The notes under the pieces were generated by a model. It searched no databases, had not been told where the DNA came from, and was given only the letters and a program-made list of their open reading frames with translations. A stretch of 64,000 nucleotides of DNA, taken from Aminobacter niigataensis. GTDB taxonomy: Bacteria > Pseudomonadota > Alphaproteobacteria > Rhizobiales > Rhizobiaceae. The translations under genes and the position numbers were made by a program. Shown here piece by piece: positions 50,826 through 59,447 of the stretch (position 1 is the first letter of the stretch; each line of letters begins with the position of its first letter). Location: assembly GCF_014200015.1 (NCBI RefSeq), contig NZ_JACHOT010000001.1, positions 62,001 through 126,000 on the forward strand. The letters run 5' to 3'.

Positions 50826-52136
50826 TCAGTGCCCCGACTTGCCGTGGCTGCCGGGCAGGCGGGAGGCCAGGACCTTGTCGATGCGGCGCCCGTCGAGGTC
50901 GACGACCTCGAAGCGCCAGCCCTGCGCGTCGACGCATTCGCCCGTCGTCGGCAAATGGTGCATGTGCGACAGCACATAGCCGGCGACGGTTTCGTAGTCG
51001 CGGTTCTCGGGCAGGTCGATGCTGAGCTGGTCCGCCATCTCGTCGGCCTGCATGTAGCCGGCAAGCAGCCACGAGCCGTCCTCACGCTGGACGGCATTGT
51101 CGACGTCGTCCTCGTCGAGATCGGAGCGGAACACGCCGGTGATCGCCTCGAGGATGTCGGCCGGCGAAACGATGCCTTCGAAATGGCCGTATTCGTCATG
51201 GACCAGCGCCATGGGCACTTCCGACTGCTTGAGCGTGGCGAGCACGTCGAGCGCGTCGGCCTGGTCGTGGGCAATCGGGGCGGTGCGCACATGCTTGCGC
51301 GGATCGAAGGCACGGCCGGCCAGGAGCGATGCGAGGATTTCCCGGGTCTGGACGACGCCGACCATGGCATCGACCGAGCCTTCGCCGGCGGGCAGGCGCG
51401 AATGCTGGGTTTCCATCAACAGCTTGCGGGTGGCAGCCTCGTCGGCCTGCAGGTTGATCCAGTCGACCTCGGTACGCGGGGTCATGACGGCGCGCACGGC
51501 GCGGTCGCCCAGGCGCATGACGCCGGCGATCATGCGGCGCTCGTCGGATTCGATGGTGCCGTGATGCTCGGCCTCGGCGACGAGCATCTTGATCTCCTCG
51601 TCGGTGACCTTTTCTTCGCTTTCGCCGCGCTGGCCGAGCAGCCACAACACGCCGCGACCCGAGATGTCGAGCAGCCAGACCAGGGGGGCGGCGACCTTGG
51701 CCAGCAGCGCCATGGCGGGCGCAACACGGACGGCGACGCCTTCGGGGTCGCGAAGTGCGATCTGCTTGGGCACGAGTTCGCCGATGATCAGCGAGCCATA
51801 GGTGATGGCGGCAACGACGATGCCGACGCCGAGTGCGTCGGCGGCGCCGGCGCGCACGCCATATTCTGCAAGGACGCCGCTCAGCCGCTGGCCCAGCGTG
51901 GCGCCGGAGAAGGCGCCGGAAAGCACGCCGACAAGCGTGATGCCGATCTGCACCGAGGACAGGAACCTGCCCGGGTTGGCGCCCAGTTCAAGCGCGCGAC
52001 CAGCACCCGTGATGTTGCGGTCGATCATCGCCTTGAGGCGAGCTGGGCGGGAGGAGACGATGGCAAGTTCGGACATTGCCAGGAGGCCGTTCACACAGAT
52101 GAGGACGACCACGATACCGATTTCAGCGTAAAGCAT
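50826..52136 (-). CDS. CNNM/CorC-type membrane protein with CBS domains
   Basis: A 436-residue protein, MLYAEIGIVVVLICVNGLLAMSELAIVSS, with the four-helix CNNM (DUF21) domain in the first 150 residues (GVLSGAFSGATLGQRLS and GELVPKQIALRDPE), a CBS domain pair (about residues 200-320: MTPRTEVDWINLQADEAATRK, VRTAPIAHDQADALDVLATLKQSEVPMALVHDEYGHFEGIVSPADILEAITG) and a C-terminal CorC/HlyC domain (345-425). The family is often called hemolysin-like but transports or controls divalent cations. It is monocistronic, convergent with the FMN reductase. Confidence 0.92.
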   Translation of the reverse strand: MLYAEIGIVVVLICVNGLLAMSELAIVSSRPARLKAMIDRNITGAGRALELGANPGRFLSSVQIGITLVGVLSGAFSGATLGQRLSGVLAEYGVRAGAADALGVGIVVAAITYGSLIIGELVPKQIALRDPEGVAVRVAPAMALLAKVAAPLVWLLDISGRGVLWLLGQRGESEEKVTDEEIKMLVAEAEHHGTIESDERRMIAGVMRLGDRAVRAVMTPRTEVDWINLQADEAATRKLLMETQHSRLPAGEGSVDAMVGVVQTREILASLLAGRAFDPRKHVRTAPIAHDQADALDVLATLKQSEVPMALVHDEYGHFEGIVSPADILEAITGVFRSDLDEDDVDNAVQREDGSWLLAGYMQADEMADQLSIDLPENRDYETVAGYVLSHMHHLPTTGECVDAQGWRFEVVDLDGRRIDKVLASRLPGSHGKSGH

Positions 52137-52218
52137 AATGATCGCTGCATAGCATTGCTTCCGCCCCTTCGAAAAGACGGCAGCGAAAATACTCTTACGT
52201 CAGGGCAGGACGCGGCGG

Positions 52219-52926
52219 CTATTCGTGCGGCGCAAGTACCGCAACCTTGACCTTGCCGTCGGTAAAGTAGGGGTCGCCACCGCCGTTGCGGCCTGTCTTG
52301 GTGAGCCCGATGCCGGGAACCGTCTCGACCGACAGGACGCGTCCGGCTGTGGTGAGATCGCGGATCACCTGGTCGCGCTCGGCGTCTATGTCGGGGGCGA
52401 TGTGGTGCGTGATCTCGCCGGTGTCATGGCTGACGCCGACGCCGCGGTCGAAGCTCGCGGCGCCGTACCAGGTCGGCCGGCCGTCGGGTCCGAGGGCGAA
52501 TGTCAGCCAGAGGCGAATGTGATGGCGGGTGTCGGGGCTCTTGCCGGCCGGCTTTTCGAAAGCGATGTCCTGAGGGCGGCCGTCGAGCAGCAGGGTGGAT
52601 ACAGGGGCATCGCGATAGGACCGGTCGAGCAGCACGCTTTCGCCGATTTCGAGCGACGATTTGAGGGAAAGGCCATCGGCGCGGTTCCAGCCTGCCGCAG
52701 CGAAAGCCCCGAGCAGATCGGCCTCGGTGCCGACAAGGCCGACATTGATGGGGTCGCCGGGGATGCCTTGCGGCGTGGTGGTCAGCAGGGCCGGGGGCTT
52801 GAGGCCATCGCGCAGGATGCGGAACGACCAGAATTCGGGCGCTGCAAAATAGGCAAGCGCGATATAGCTCGCGCACAAGGCCGCAAACCACAGGGTCGCC
52901 TGTCTGTGCAGTTTGCCCCTTGCCAT
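52219..52926 (-). CDS. LssY C-terminal domain-containing protein
   Basis: A 235-residue protein. A membrane helix (about 11-28: LWFAALCASYIALAYFAAPE) is followed by an exported domain: DPINVGLVGTEADLLGAFAAAGWNRADGLSLKSSLEIGESVLLDRSYRDAPVSTLLLDGRPQDIAFEKPAGKSPDTRHHIRLWL, the LssY C-terminal domain. LssY of Legionella belongs to a type I secretion-associated locus, but in most bacteria this domain stands alone and its role is unknown. It is 82 bases from the CNNM start on the same strand; the next upstream gene is an extensin-like gene. Confidence 0.85.
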   Translation of the reverse strand: MARGKLHRQATLWFAALCASYIALAYFAAPEFWSFRILRDGLKPPALLTTTPQGIPGDPINVGLVGTEADLLGAFAAAGWNRADGLSLKSSLEIGESVLLDRSYRDAPVSTLLLDGRPQDIAFEKPAGKSPDTRHHIRLWLTFALGPDGRPTWYGAASFDRGVGVSHDTGEITHHIAPDIDAERDQVIRDLTTAGRVLSVETVPGIGLTKTGRNGGGDPYFTDGKVKVAVLAPHE

Positions 52927-53015
52927 CAGATGCTGCCGCCGGAGATGGATGAAGCCGGATTTCTATCCCTATTCAGGGTCGGGAGCAAACCGGAGCGCCG
53001 TGCAGCGATGCCGCG

Positions 53016-54041
53016 TCAGCGGCAGGCGCGATAGCCGTTGCGGCGCTGCTTGATGTCGAAATGGAAGTGGTTGCGGTGGTCGTAGTTGTAGCCGGGACCG
53101 AGCACCGTGTTGAAGTAGCTGCAGCCGTCGGCACGGATGGTGTTGAGGAAGCCACGGGTGCGGAAGGCAAACAGGCCCGGCTTTTCGACGTCAATGTCGC
53201 GGCCGTTGTTGAGCTCGATGCGCATGATGTCGAGCGCATTGCCCTTGCCGTGTTCCGACAAGGTGCGCGAGCCGGCAATCTTGCGACAGGAATAGCTCGA
53301 ACCCTGATGGATCGTCTTGACGCCGGAGAAATAGCGCAGGCGCGCGGCCGGCACCAGGTCACGCTTGGTCCAGGCCGCGAAGCTGGCTGCCATCTGGCAG
53401 GTGACGGTGGCTGCCGGCTTCATCTGCACCGAACCGATGGCCGAGACCTTGACCGGATAGTCGATGCCGCAGGCAGCACCGTTGCTGATCGACGGCAGGT
53501 CGCGATACTGCACGTCGAGCTTCTTGAGGTCGGCGCGGCAATCGACCTCGTCGGCCGGCATGACTGCCGGTCGCATCGGCGCCGTCTGCGGCTGGTTCGA
53601 AGGATCGTCGAGCCTGGGATAGGCGACCATGGAGGGATTGGAGGGCACAAGCGTCTGCAGCCCACGGGCCGGGACAAGGGCTGCGGTCCTTACCGGCTGC
53701 GGCTGCTGCGGCTCGATCTGGCCGAGATTTTCGGCCTGTGCGTCCAGTGTCGGTTCGATAGCCGGGGGAACCGACGCCATCGTCGGATCGGACATGTCAT
53801 AGGTCAGGTCGGCGGCATCTGCGGGCGCGGCATTTGCTTGCGGAATGGCTTCGACAGGCGCCAGCGAGGCGGTCTGCGAGCCGACATCGACGGCCGGCTG
53901 GAGCGCGAAGACGTCGCCCGACGTGCAGGAGCTGACACCCAGGCCGACCACGACAAGCGTCGTGGCAAGCAGCAAGGCGCGCCGGCGCGAGGCACGGCGC
54001 GATGGTTCGGCTGGGCTGGCGGCGCGCGAATCTGCGGCCAT
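53016..54041 (-). CDS. Extensin-family protein, putative lipoprotein
   Basis: A 341-residue envelope protein. An Arg-rich start leads to a lipobox-like LGVSSC (Cys39), followed by a long Pro/Ala/Gln-rich disordered linker to about residue 165, then an extensin-like C-terminal domain: EVDCRADLKKLDVQYRDLPSISNGAACGIDYPVKVSAIG..., RTLSEHGKGNALDIMRIE and the end NYDHRNHFHFDIKQRRNGYRACR. The SEHGKGNALD and HFHFD motifs match the H-x-D and HxH zinc ligands of LAS-type peptidases, so a peptidoglycan-cleaving role is plausible. It precedes another extensin gene on the same strand. Confidence 0.87.
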   Translation of the reverse strand: MAADSRAASPAEPSRRASRRRALLLATTLVVVGLGVSSCTSGDVFALQPAVDVGSQTASLAPVEAIPQANAAPADAADLTYDMSDPTMASVPPAIEPTLDAQAENLGQIEPQQPQPVRTAALVPARGLQTLVPSNPSMVAYPRLDDPSNQPQTAPMRPAVMPADEVDCRADLKKLDVQYRDLPSISNGAACGIDYPVKVSAIGSVQMKPAATVTCQMAASFAAWTKRDLVPAARLRYFSGVKTIHQGSSYSCRKIAGSRTLSEHGKGNALDIMRIELNNGRDIDVEKPGLFAFRTRGFLNTIRADGCSYFNTVLGPGYNYDHRNHFHFDIKQRRNGYRACR

Positions 54042-54141
54042 GCGAAGGCTCCTGTCCCCTTGAGGGACTAAGCCTAGCTGCCAACGGTAAAGGAAAGATC
54101 AGCGCTGCGATTCACAGCTGCGGCCAAATTGCGGCGCGGGC

Positions 54142-55113
54142 CTATTGGCAGAAGGTGCCGCCGTTGCGCCGAGGGGCGAGGTCGAAGTGGAAATGCAGGG
54201 CGTGGTCAGCATCGCTGCCGGGGCCAAGCACGGTCTTGAACGGGCCGCAGGCGGCCTTGCGGATTTGAGAGAGGAACTTGGCATTCTTCGCTGGCGGTGC
54301 CGGCTCGACATCAATGGCTGTGCCCTTGGTCAGGGTGAAGCGGGATATGTCGAGCGCATTGCCGAAGGCGTGTTCCGACAGCTTCCTGGTGCCGTTGCGC
54401 GGGCGGCAGACATAGGCCGAGGCCTGGCCGACCGTTGCCAGCTCTTCGCCGAACTCGGCCTTTGCCGCCGGTGAGATGACGTTTGTGGCAAAGCGCGCCG
54501 AGGCTTCGGCGGCGGCACAGTTGATGACGGCGTCGGGCGCAATGTCGATCGAGGCGGCAAGCCGCTTCAGCTTGAGCGGAAAGGGCAGCGCGCAGCCATC
54601 GGCATTGCTCTGTGGCGCTGCCTCTTCGAACTCGGCGCCAAGCAGCTTGAGGCGCGCCCGACAAGCCGTCTCGTCGGCAGGCATGGTGGTGGGCCGCTCT
54701 GCATGGGAGCGCTTGTCGGGCAGCATCTTCGGCGCTGGTGGGCCGAACATCTCCCCGGTGGAGGGTTTGCCGGACGCCCGACCGGGACGCACAGGTGGAA
54801 CGGGCACGGCGGCCGGTACAGCTTCGGCATGCAGCGGCGTTTCAGGCAGTGGCGGGCCGAACATCGGGCGCTCTGGTCGCTGGGCCGCCGGCGGGCGCGG
54901 CCGGGGTGTCGGGATCGCGGCCTGCCCCGTCGCCTGCACTTCGGCCGCCGGCGATAGTTCGGGCAGGGGCGGTGCAGGGGCAGCCTGCGGCACCGGTGCG
55001 CGAACGGGCAAGGCGGGCCTTCCGCTATCGGCAAAGCCGTGCGGCATCACGGCGAAAGTCGCCAGCGGCAGTATCAGGATCAGGGAAAACAGGCGGCGCT
55101 TGCATGTGTGCAT
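54142..55113 (-). CDS. Extensin-family protein, second copy
   Basis: A 323-residue exported protein. The signal peptide MHTCKRRLFSLILILPLATFAVMPHGFA is followed by a Pro/Ala-rich linker (about 30-150, PVPQAAPAPPLPELSP) and an extensin-like C-terminal domain: ETACRARLKLLGAEFEEAAPQSNADGCALPFPLKLKRLAASIDI, KLSEHAFGNALDISRFTLTKG and ADHALHFHFDLAPRRNGGTFCQ. The same SEH-x6-D and HFHFD peptidase-like motifs and five cysteines recur. It is a paralogue of the preceding gene, with 100 bases between, likely one operon or duplicated neighbours. Confidence 0.87.
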   Translation of the reverse strand: MHTCKRRLFSLILILPLATFAVMPHGFADSGRPALPVRAPVPQAAPAPPLPELSPAAEVQATGQAAIPTPRPRPPAAQRPERPMFGPPLPETPLHAEAVPAAVPVPPVRPGRASGKPSTGEMFGPPAPKMLPDKRSHAERPTTMPADETACRARLKLLGAEFEEAAPQSNADGCALPFPLKLKRLAASIDIAPDAVINCAAAEASARFATNVISPAAKAEFGEELATVGQASAYVCRPRNGTRKLSEHAFGNALDISRFTLTKGTAIDVEPAPPAKNAKFLSQIRKAACGPFKTVLGPGSDADHALHFHFDLAPRRNGGTFCQ

Positions 55114-55216
55114 CGACGCTCAACGCCACCGGCCGGCCGCGGGTTGCCGAAACAACAGGGGCAGGGCCATCAAATTCGGTGACGGGACTGTCATCAATGA
55201 AGGCAGGCAAGGCCGC

Positions 55217-55642
55217 TCACGCGCCCAGCGCCTCAAGCCCTTCTTCGAGCCAGTCGCCCAGCATCGGCATGCCAAGCAAATATTTGGCGGTGCGGCGGTT
55301 GCCCCGCTGCCGCGCTTCGGCGACCGCGTCCGACCATTCCGCGGCGTCGTAGTCGCCGCGCCCGACCCAGGCGAGTGCCACGAGCTCAGCCGCCTGGTCG
55401 ACATTGAGGTCGGCGATCAGCCCGCGCAGCTCTTTTTCCGTGAGGTTTTCCGCCTCTTCCTCGGCGAGCCCGTCATGACGATGGTTGTCGTGGGTGTCGC
55501 CGTCATATTCGATCTCGTGTTCGGCGCCGTCCTCGTAATCCTCATTGACGCCGGCGCTGATCGCCTTGGCCTTGAGGATGAACAGCCTGACGGTGTCCGG
55601 GCCGATGGTCAGGTCCCACTCTTTTTCGCGCCGCTGCTGCAC
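55217..55642 (-). CDS. DUF3775 protein
   Basis: A 141-residue acidic protein. DUF3775 is seen as LTIGPDTVRLFILKAKAISAGVNEDYEDGAEHEIEYDGD, the acidic linker HDGLAEEEAENLTEKELRGLIADLNVDQAAELVALAWVGRGDYDAAEWSDAVAEARQRGNRRTAKYLLGMPMLGDWLEEGLEALG. The start GTG 55642 has AGGAGC 8 bases upstream; the ATG at 55684 gives 14 more residues with no clear ribosome site. Function unknown; the acidic character suggests a binding partner that is basic. It is divergent from the DUF486 gene. Confidence 0.8.
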   Translation of the reverse strand: MQQRREKEWDLTIGPDTVRLFILKAKAISAGVNEDYEDGAEHEIEYDGDTHDNHRHDGLAEEEAENLTEKELRGLIADLNVDQAAELVALAWVGRGDYDAAEWSDAVAEARQRGNRRTAKYLLGMPMLGDWLEEGLEALGA

Positions 55643-55796
55643 GAGCGTGCTCCTGTTGCCTTCCCCCGGCTGATGATAGCGCATTTGGCGGCAACGTCAC
55701 TGCCTCGATATTCGCGGCGTGGTTGCCGTGGTTGACATGACTTTAGGAGAGGCGGATATAGCGCGCCTTCCTCCCCCCTCCAGACGGTATTTCCCC

Positions 55797-56147
55797 ATGG
55801 CTTTTCTGCTTTCGCCCAAGGTTCTTCCTGTGCTGATGCTGATCGCGTCCAACGTGTTCATGACGTTCGCCTGGTACGGGCACCTGAAGTTCAAGGCGGC
55901 TCCGCTCTATGCGGCGGTCATTTTCTCCTGGCTGATCGCCTTCTTCGAATACTGGCTGGCGGTGCCGGCCAACCGCATTGGCCACGAGTTTTATACGGCG
56001 GCGGAACTGAAGACGATTCAGGAGGTGGTCACGCTCAGTGTCTTCGTGATCTTCTCGGTGTTCTATCTCAAGGAAGGCATCACCTGGAACCACGCCATGG
56101 GCTTCGCTTTGATCGCCGGCGGGGCGGCGCTGATTTTCCGCGGCTGA
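55797..56147 (+). CDS. DMT-family membrane protein (DUF486)
   Basis: A 116-residue protein of four membrane helices: MAFLLSPKVLPVLMLIASNVFMTFAWYGHLKFKAAPLYAAVIFSWLIAFFEYWLAVPANRIGHEFYTAAELKTIQEVVTLSVFVIFSVFYLKEGITWNHAMGFALIAGGAALIFRG. Typical DUF486 features are WYGHLKF, the AVPANRIGH motif and TIQEVVTLSVF. It resembles small multidrug transporters, but the substrate is unknown. Start ATG 55797 gives the usual family length. Confidence 0.9.
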   Translation: MAFLLSPKVLPVLMLIASNVFMTFAWYGHLKFKAAPLYAAVIFSWLIAFFEYWLAVPANRIGHEFYTAAELKTIQEVVTLSVFVIFSVFYLKEGITWNHAMGFALIAGGAALIFRG

Positions 56148-56210
56148 GGCAGGACGAAATGCTGCCTTCGATGCGTTGACCTTGTCGAGGACGCATCGGT
56201 GGAGGTAGCC

Positions 56211-56798
56211 ATGCAGACGCGATTTCTGAGACTTCTGGCAGGGGCGCTGGTGTCCTTGCCGCTGTTTGCCGTTCCCGCATTCTCCGCCGATGGTGGCGGA
56301 GGCGGCAATTCAGGCGGCGGCAATTCCGGCGGGGGTATGGGCGGTGGCGGTGGCAACGGCGGCGACCAGGTGAAGTGCCGCACCGGCCTCGTCTACAACA
56401 AGAAGACCAAGAAGTGCGAAGCGCCCAAGGCCGGCATGATCGACGACGACAGCCTGTACCTGGCGGGCCGGGCGCTTGCGATGGACGGCCGGTATGACGA
56501 CGCGATCAAGGTGCTGACGCTCGCCGCCGACAAGACCGATGCGCGCATCCTCAACTATCTCGGCTATTCGCACCGCAAGGCCGGGCGAATCCTGGTCGGG
56601 CTCGGCTATTACCAGGAGGCGATACTCAACGATCCCGACTACATGCCGGTGCGCGAATATATGGGCGAGGCGCACCTGACGCTCGGCGACGTCGGCGGGG
56701 CGCGGCTGCAATTGTCGGAGATCGAGAAGCGCTGCGGGGCGGGCTGCCGCGAATACGGCCTGCTGGCCGAGCAGATCGAAACCTATCTCAAGAGCTAG
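56211..56798 (+). CDS. Secreted TPR-like protein, first copy
   Basis: A 195-residue exported protein: signal MQTRFLRLLAGALVSLPLFAVPAFSA, a glycine-rich segment GGGGGNSGGGNSGGGMGGGGGNGG, the motif VKCRTGLVYNKKTKKCEAPK, then TPR-like repeats including GRALAMDGRYDDAIKVLTLAADKTDARILNYLGYSHRKAGRILVGLGYYQEAILNDPDYMPVREYMGEAHLTLGDVGGARLQLSEIEKRC. Two Cys pairs are conserved with the downstream copy. GGAGG precedes the ATG 56211. It is the left partner of a tandem duplication of gene and upstream DNA. Function unknown. Confidence 0.85.
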   Translation: MQTRFLRLLAGALVSLPLFAVPAFSADGGGGGNSGGGNSGGGMGGGGGNGGDQVKCRTGLVYNKKTKKCEAPKAGMIDDDSLYLAGRALAMDGRYDDAIKVLTLAADKTDARILNYLGYSHRKAGRILVGLGYYQEAILNDPDYMPVREYMGEAHLTLGDVGGARLQLSEIEKRCGAGCREYGLLAEQIETYLKS

Positions 56799-56909
56799 GC
56801 TTGGAATGCTGCTCGGAGCCGGCATTCATGCAGCTCCGGCAACATGGCTCGGATGAAATGCGGCCTCAAATGCGTTACTCTGGCGATGGGCACATTTTAG
56901 GAGGTAGCG

Positions 56910-57446
56910 ATGCAGACCCGAATTGCGAAAGTGCTTGCTGGCGTTGTCGTGTCGCTGCCCTTGCTGGCGGCGCCGGTGTTCTCGGCCGATAGCGGCGGGA
57001 GCAGCAGCGGCGACGAGGTGAAATGCAACAACGGCATGGTCTACAACAAGAAGACCAAGAAATGCGAACCGCCCAAGGCCGGCATGATCGACGACGACAG
57101 CCTCTATTCGGCGGGCCGTGCACTTGCCATGGACGGCAAGTATGACGAGGCGATCAAGGTGCTGACGCTTGCCGCCGACAAGGCCGACCCGCGCATCCTC
57201 AACTATCTCGGCTATTCGCACCGCAAGGCCGGCCGCGTGCTCGTCGGCCTCGGCTACTACCAGGAAGCGCTGCGCAACAATCCCGACTACACGCTGGTGC
57301 GCGAATACATGGGCGAGGCGCACCTGATGCTCGGCGATGTCGCGGCTGCCCGCGTGCAACTGTCGGAGATCGGGAAGCGCTGCGGCAAGGGCTGCCGCGA
57401 ATACGGCCTGCTGGAACAACAGATCGACGCCTATCTGCGGGGGTAG
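56910..57446 (+). CDS. Secreted TPR-like protein, second copy
   Basis: A 178-residue paralogue of the previous gene: signal MQTRIAKVLAGVVVSLPLLAAPVFSA, a short Ser/Gly spacer, VKCNNGMVYNKKTKKCEPPKAGMIDDDSLY and the TPR-like block ALAMDGKYDEAIKVLTLAADKADPRILNYLGYSHRKAGRVLVGLGYYQEALRNNPDYTLVREYMGEAHLMLGDVAAARVQLSEIGKRC. It lacks the long glycine stretch of its neighbour. The upstream DNA resembles the leader of the first copy (GATGAAATGC...ATGCGTTAC...GGAGGTAGC). It ends before a nested hairpin. Function unknown. Confidence 0.85.
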   Translation: MQTRIAKVLAGVVVSLPLLAAPVFSADSGGSSSGDEVKCNNGMVYNKKTKKCEPPKAGMIDDDSLYSAGRALAMDGKYDEAIKVLTLAADKADPRILNYLGYSHRKAGRVLVGLGYYQEALRNNPDYTLVREYMGEAHLMLGDVAAARVQLSEIGKRCGKGCREYGLLEQQIDAYLRG

Positions 57447-57456
57447 CCGGCGCTGT

Positions 57457-57509
57457 AAGGCAGTAGGGCTCTAGGGCAAATACTGACTGCCCTATTCCCC
57501 TACTGCCTT
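57457..57509. terminator. Nested hairpin between converging genes
   Basis: AAGGCAGTAGGG (57457-57468) pairs with CCCTACTGCCTT (57498-57509), and inside it TAGGGCA (57472-57478) pairs with TGCCCTA (57488-57494). It sits between the second TPR-like gene and the convergent sugar dehydrogenase gene. It can end transcription on both strands; repeats of CCCTA-type units suggest growth by slippage. Confidence 0.65.
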
Positions 57510-57521
57510 ATTGCCTTGCCC

Positions 57522-58655
57522 CTAATCCCCCCGCGACAGCCTGACGATGGTGCCGTTGCTTTCGTCGGTGAGCAGCCAGACCGAGCCATCCGGGGCGACG
57601 TTGACATCCCTGATTCGGCCGAACGCGCCGTCGAGCATCCGTTCCTCGTCGAGAACGTTGCCCTTGGCGTCGCGGTCGAGGCGGCTCAGCAACTCGAATT
57701 TCAGCGACCCGACGAGAAGGTCGCCTTTCCATTCCGGGAACATGTCGCCCTGATAGCTGGCGAGCCCGGAAGGAGCGATCGACGGGTCCCAGTAATACAG
57801 CGGTTGCTCGTAACCCTTGGCTGATGTGCCGACGCCGATCTTTTCGCCGGAATAGTCCCTGCCGTAGGTGATGACCGGCCAGCCATAATTCCTGCCGGCC
57901 AGCGGGCGGTTCAATTCGTCGCCACCCTGGGCACCATGCTCGACGGTGATCAGCCCGCCCAGCACCGGATCGAAGGTTGCACCTTGCAGGTTGCGATGGC
58001 CCTTGGACCATATTTCCGGCGCCATGACCTTGCCGTCGGGCGAGGGATTGTCGGCCGGAACCGAGCCGTCGGCATTGATGCGGATGACGGCGCCGGCGTG
58101 ATCGTGCATGTCCTGGGCGCGGTTGCCATCGCCGCGGTCGCCGGTGGTGACGAACAGCGTGCCGTCGTCGTTGACGACGATTCGCGAGCCGAAATGCTGT
58201 CCGGCATTGCTCTTGCGGTTCATCGAAAAGATGACTTTCACCTCTTCGAGCCGTGCGGCAGCACCTTCCCGGACCAGCTTCGCCCGGGCAAGGGCCGTGC
58301 CCGCGCCGCCGCGTCCGGGCTCGGAGAAGCTGAAGAAGATGGTGCCGGAACGTTCGAAGTCGCGTGCGACGGCGATGTCGAGCAGGCCGCCCTGGCCGCG
58401 GACCTGGACCTTCGGCACTCCAGCCACCGGCGCCGACAGTCCGTCCTGCGACAGGATGCGGATATTGCCGGAGCGTTCGGTGACGATGGCTTCGTTGCCC
58501 GGCAGGAAGTCGAGCCCCCAGGGGTGGTCGAGCCCATCGGTAATGACGTCGGCGCGCAGCGTGACGTTGTCTGTGTTGTAGCTTTGGCTCTCGGCGAGGG
58601 CCGGCGAACCAACCAGGGCGAACATGAATGCGAGTAGCGGCGTGCTGTTGCTCAT
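57522..58655 (-). CDS. PQQ-dependent sugar dehydrogenase (YliI/Asd-like)
   Basis: A 377-residue secreted six-bladed beta-propeller. The signal peptide MSNSTPLLAFMFALVGSPALA is followed by the soluble aldose/sorbosone dehydrogenase fold: LDHPWGLDFLPGNEAIVTERSGNIRIL, FVTTGDRGDGNRAQDMHDHAGAVIRINADGSVP, WSKGHRNLQGATFDPVLGGLITVEHGAQGGDELN. PQQ is the expected cofactor; the sugar is not known. It converges on the TPR-like gene and is divergent from greA. The last bases end 12 bases from the hairpin. Confidence 0.9.
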   Translation of the reverse strand: MSNSTPLLAFMFALVGSPALAESQSYNTDNVTLRADVITDGLDHPWGLDFLPGNEAIVTERSGNIRILSQDGLSAPVAGVPKVQVRGQGGLLDIAVARDFERSGTIFFSFSEPGRGGAGTALARAKLVREGAAARLEEVKVIFSMNRKSNAGQHFGSRIVVNDDGTLFVTTGDRGDGNRAQDMHDHAGAVIRINADGSVPADNPSPDGKVMAPEIWSKGHRNLQGATFDPVLGGLITVEHGAQGGDELNRPLAGRNYGWPVITYGRDYSGEKIGVGTSAKGYEQPLYYWDPSIAPSGLASYQGDMFPEWKGDLLVGSLKFELLSRLDRDAKGNVLDEERMLDGAFGRIRDVNVAPDGSVWLLTDESNGTIVRLSRGD

Positions 58656-58781
58656 CTATCGGACATAGGTGGAAAGGCCGGCGCGGCAACGGGGATAGAG
58701 CATCAAAGCAATCACAAGCGGGTGAAGCGGGGACGGCTCAGGTTGTCTGCACCAACAGGTCTATGGTGGTAAACGAATTTT

Positions 58782-58875
58782 TTGACGTGAATTCTGCGGC
58801 AGGATTGCTATATTCGCCGGAGATAGAGGTGAGACGGTTCCGTTAGCCGAGGCTGCCGGACCGTTTTCTTTTTTT
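58782..58875 (+). promoter_or_regulatory. greA leader with promoter elements and transcription terminator
   Basis: TTGACG (58782-58787) and TATATT (58809-58814) lie upstream, spaced 21 bases, so they may not belong to one promoter. A hairpin ACGGTTCCG (58834-58842) with CGGACCGT (58857-58864, one bulge) is followed by TTTCTTTTTTT (58865-58875), 56 bases before the greA ATG. No plus-strand gene ends here, so the terminator acts on the greA leader. Confidence 0.65.
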
Positions 58876-58930
58876 GTGCCTCGCGGCAGCAATAGGCAAG
58901 CCGCGCGGCAAAGGCCAGGAGAGGTCGACT

Positions 58931-59404
58931 ATGAACAAGGTTCCGATGACGGCGGGTGGATTCGTCGCGCTGAAGGAAGAGCTGCGCTGGCGCCAGCAGG
59001 AAGAGCGTCCGCGCATCATCGAGGCCATTGCCGAGGCGCGCTCGCATGGCGACCTTTCGGAGAATGCCGAATACCATGCCGCCAAGGAATCGCAGAGCCT
59101 CAACGAGGGCCGGGTCAACGAACTCGAGGACCTGATCGCGCGCGCCGAGGTGATCGATGTCACCAAGCTGAACGGCGACAAGATCAAGTTCGGCGCCACC
59201 GTTGTGCTCGTCGACGACGATACCGAGGAAAAAAAGACCTACCAGATCGTCGGCGACCAGGAAGCCGACGTGAAGTCGGGCCGCATCTCGATCTCCTCGC
59301 CGATCGCGCGCGCGCTGATCGGCAAGGAAGTCGGCGACGCCATCGAGGTCAACGCGCCGGGCGGCGCACGCGGCTACGAAATCGTCCAGGTGCAGTTCAT
59401 CTGA
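58931..59404 (+). CDS. greA: Transcription elongation factor GreA
   Basis: A 157-residue protein that rescues backtracked RNA polymerase by stimulating cleavage of the 3' end of RNA. The N-terminal coiled coil (about 1-75: [50 protein letters not shown]) holds the catalytic acidic tip DLSENAEY, and the C-terminal globular domain contains [50 protein letters not shown]. The start is ATG 58931; an open frame from 58874 is rejected. The leader has a terminator. It is 43 bases upstream of the LpsB-like gene and probably co-transcribed. Confidence 0.96.
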   Translation: MNKVPMTAGGFVALKEELRWRQQEERPRIIEAIAEARSHGDLSENAEYHAAKESQSLNEGRVNELEDLIARAEVIDVTKLNGDKIKFGATVVLVDDDTEEKKTYQIVGDQEADVKSGRISISSPIARALIGKEVGDAIEVNAPGGARGYEIVQVQFI

Positions 59405-59447
59405 GGCAACAGGCGGCATTGGCTGTGGCGATGCCGGATCAGACACG

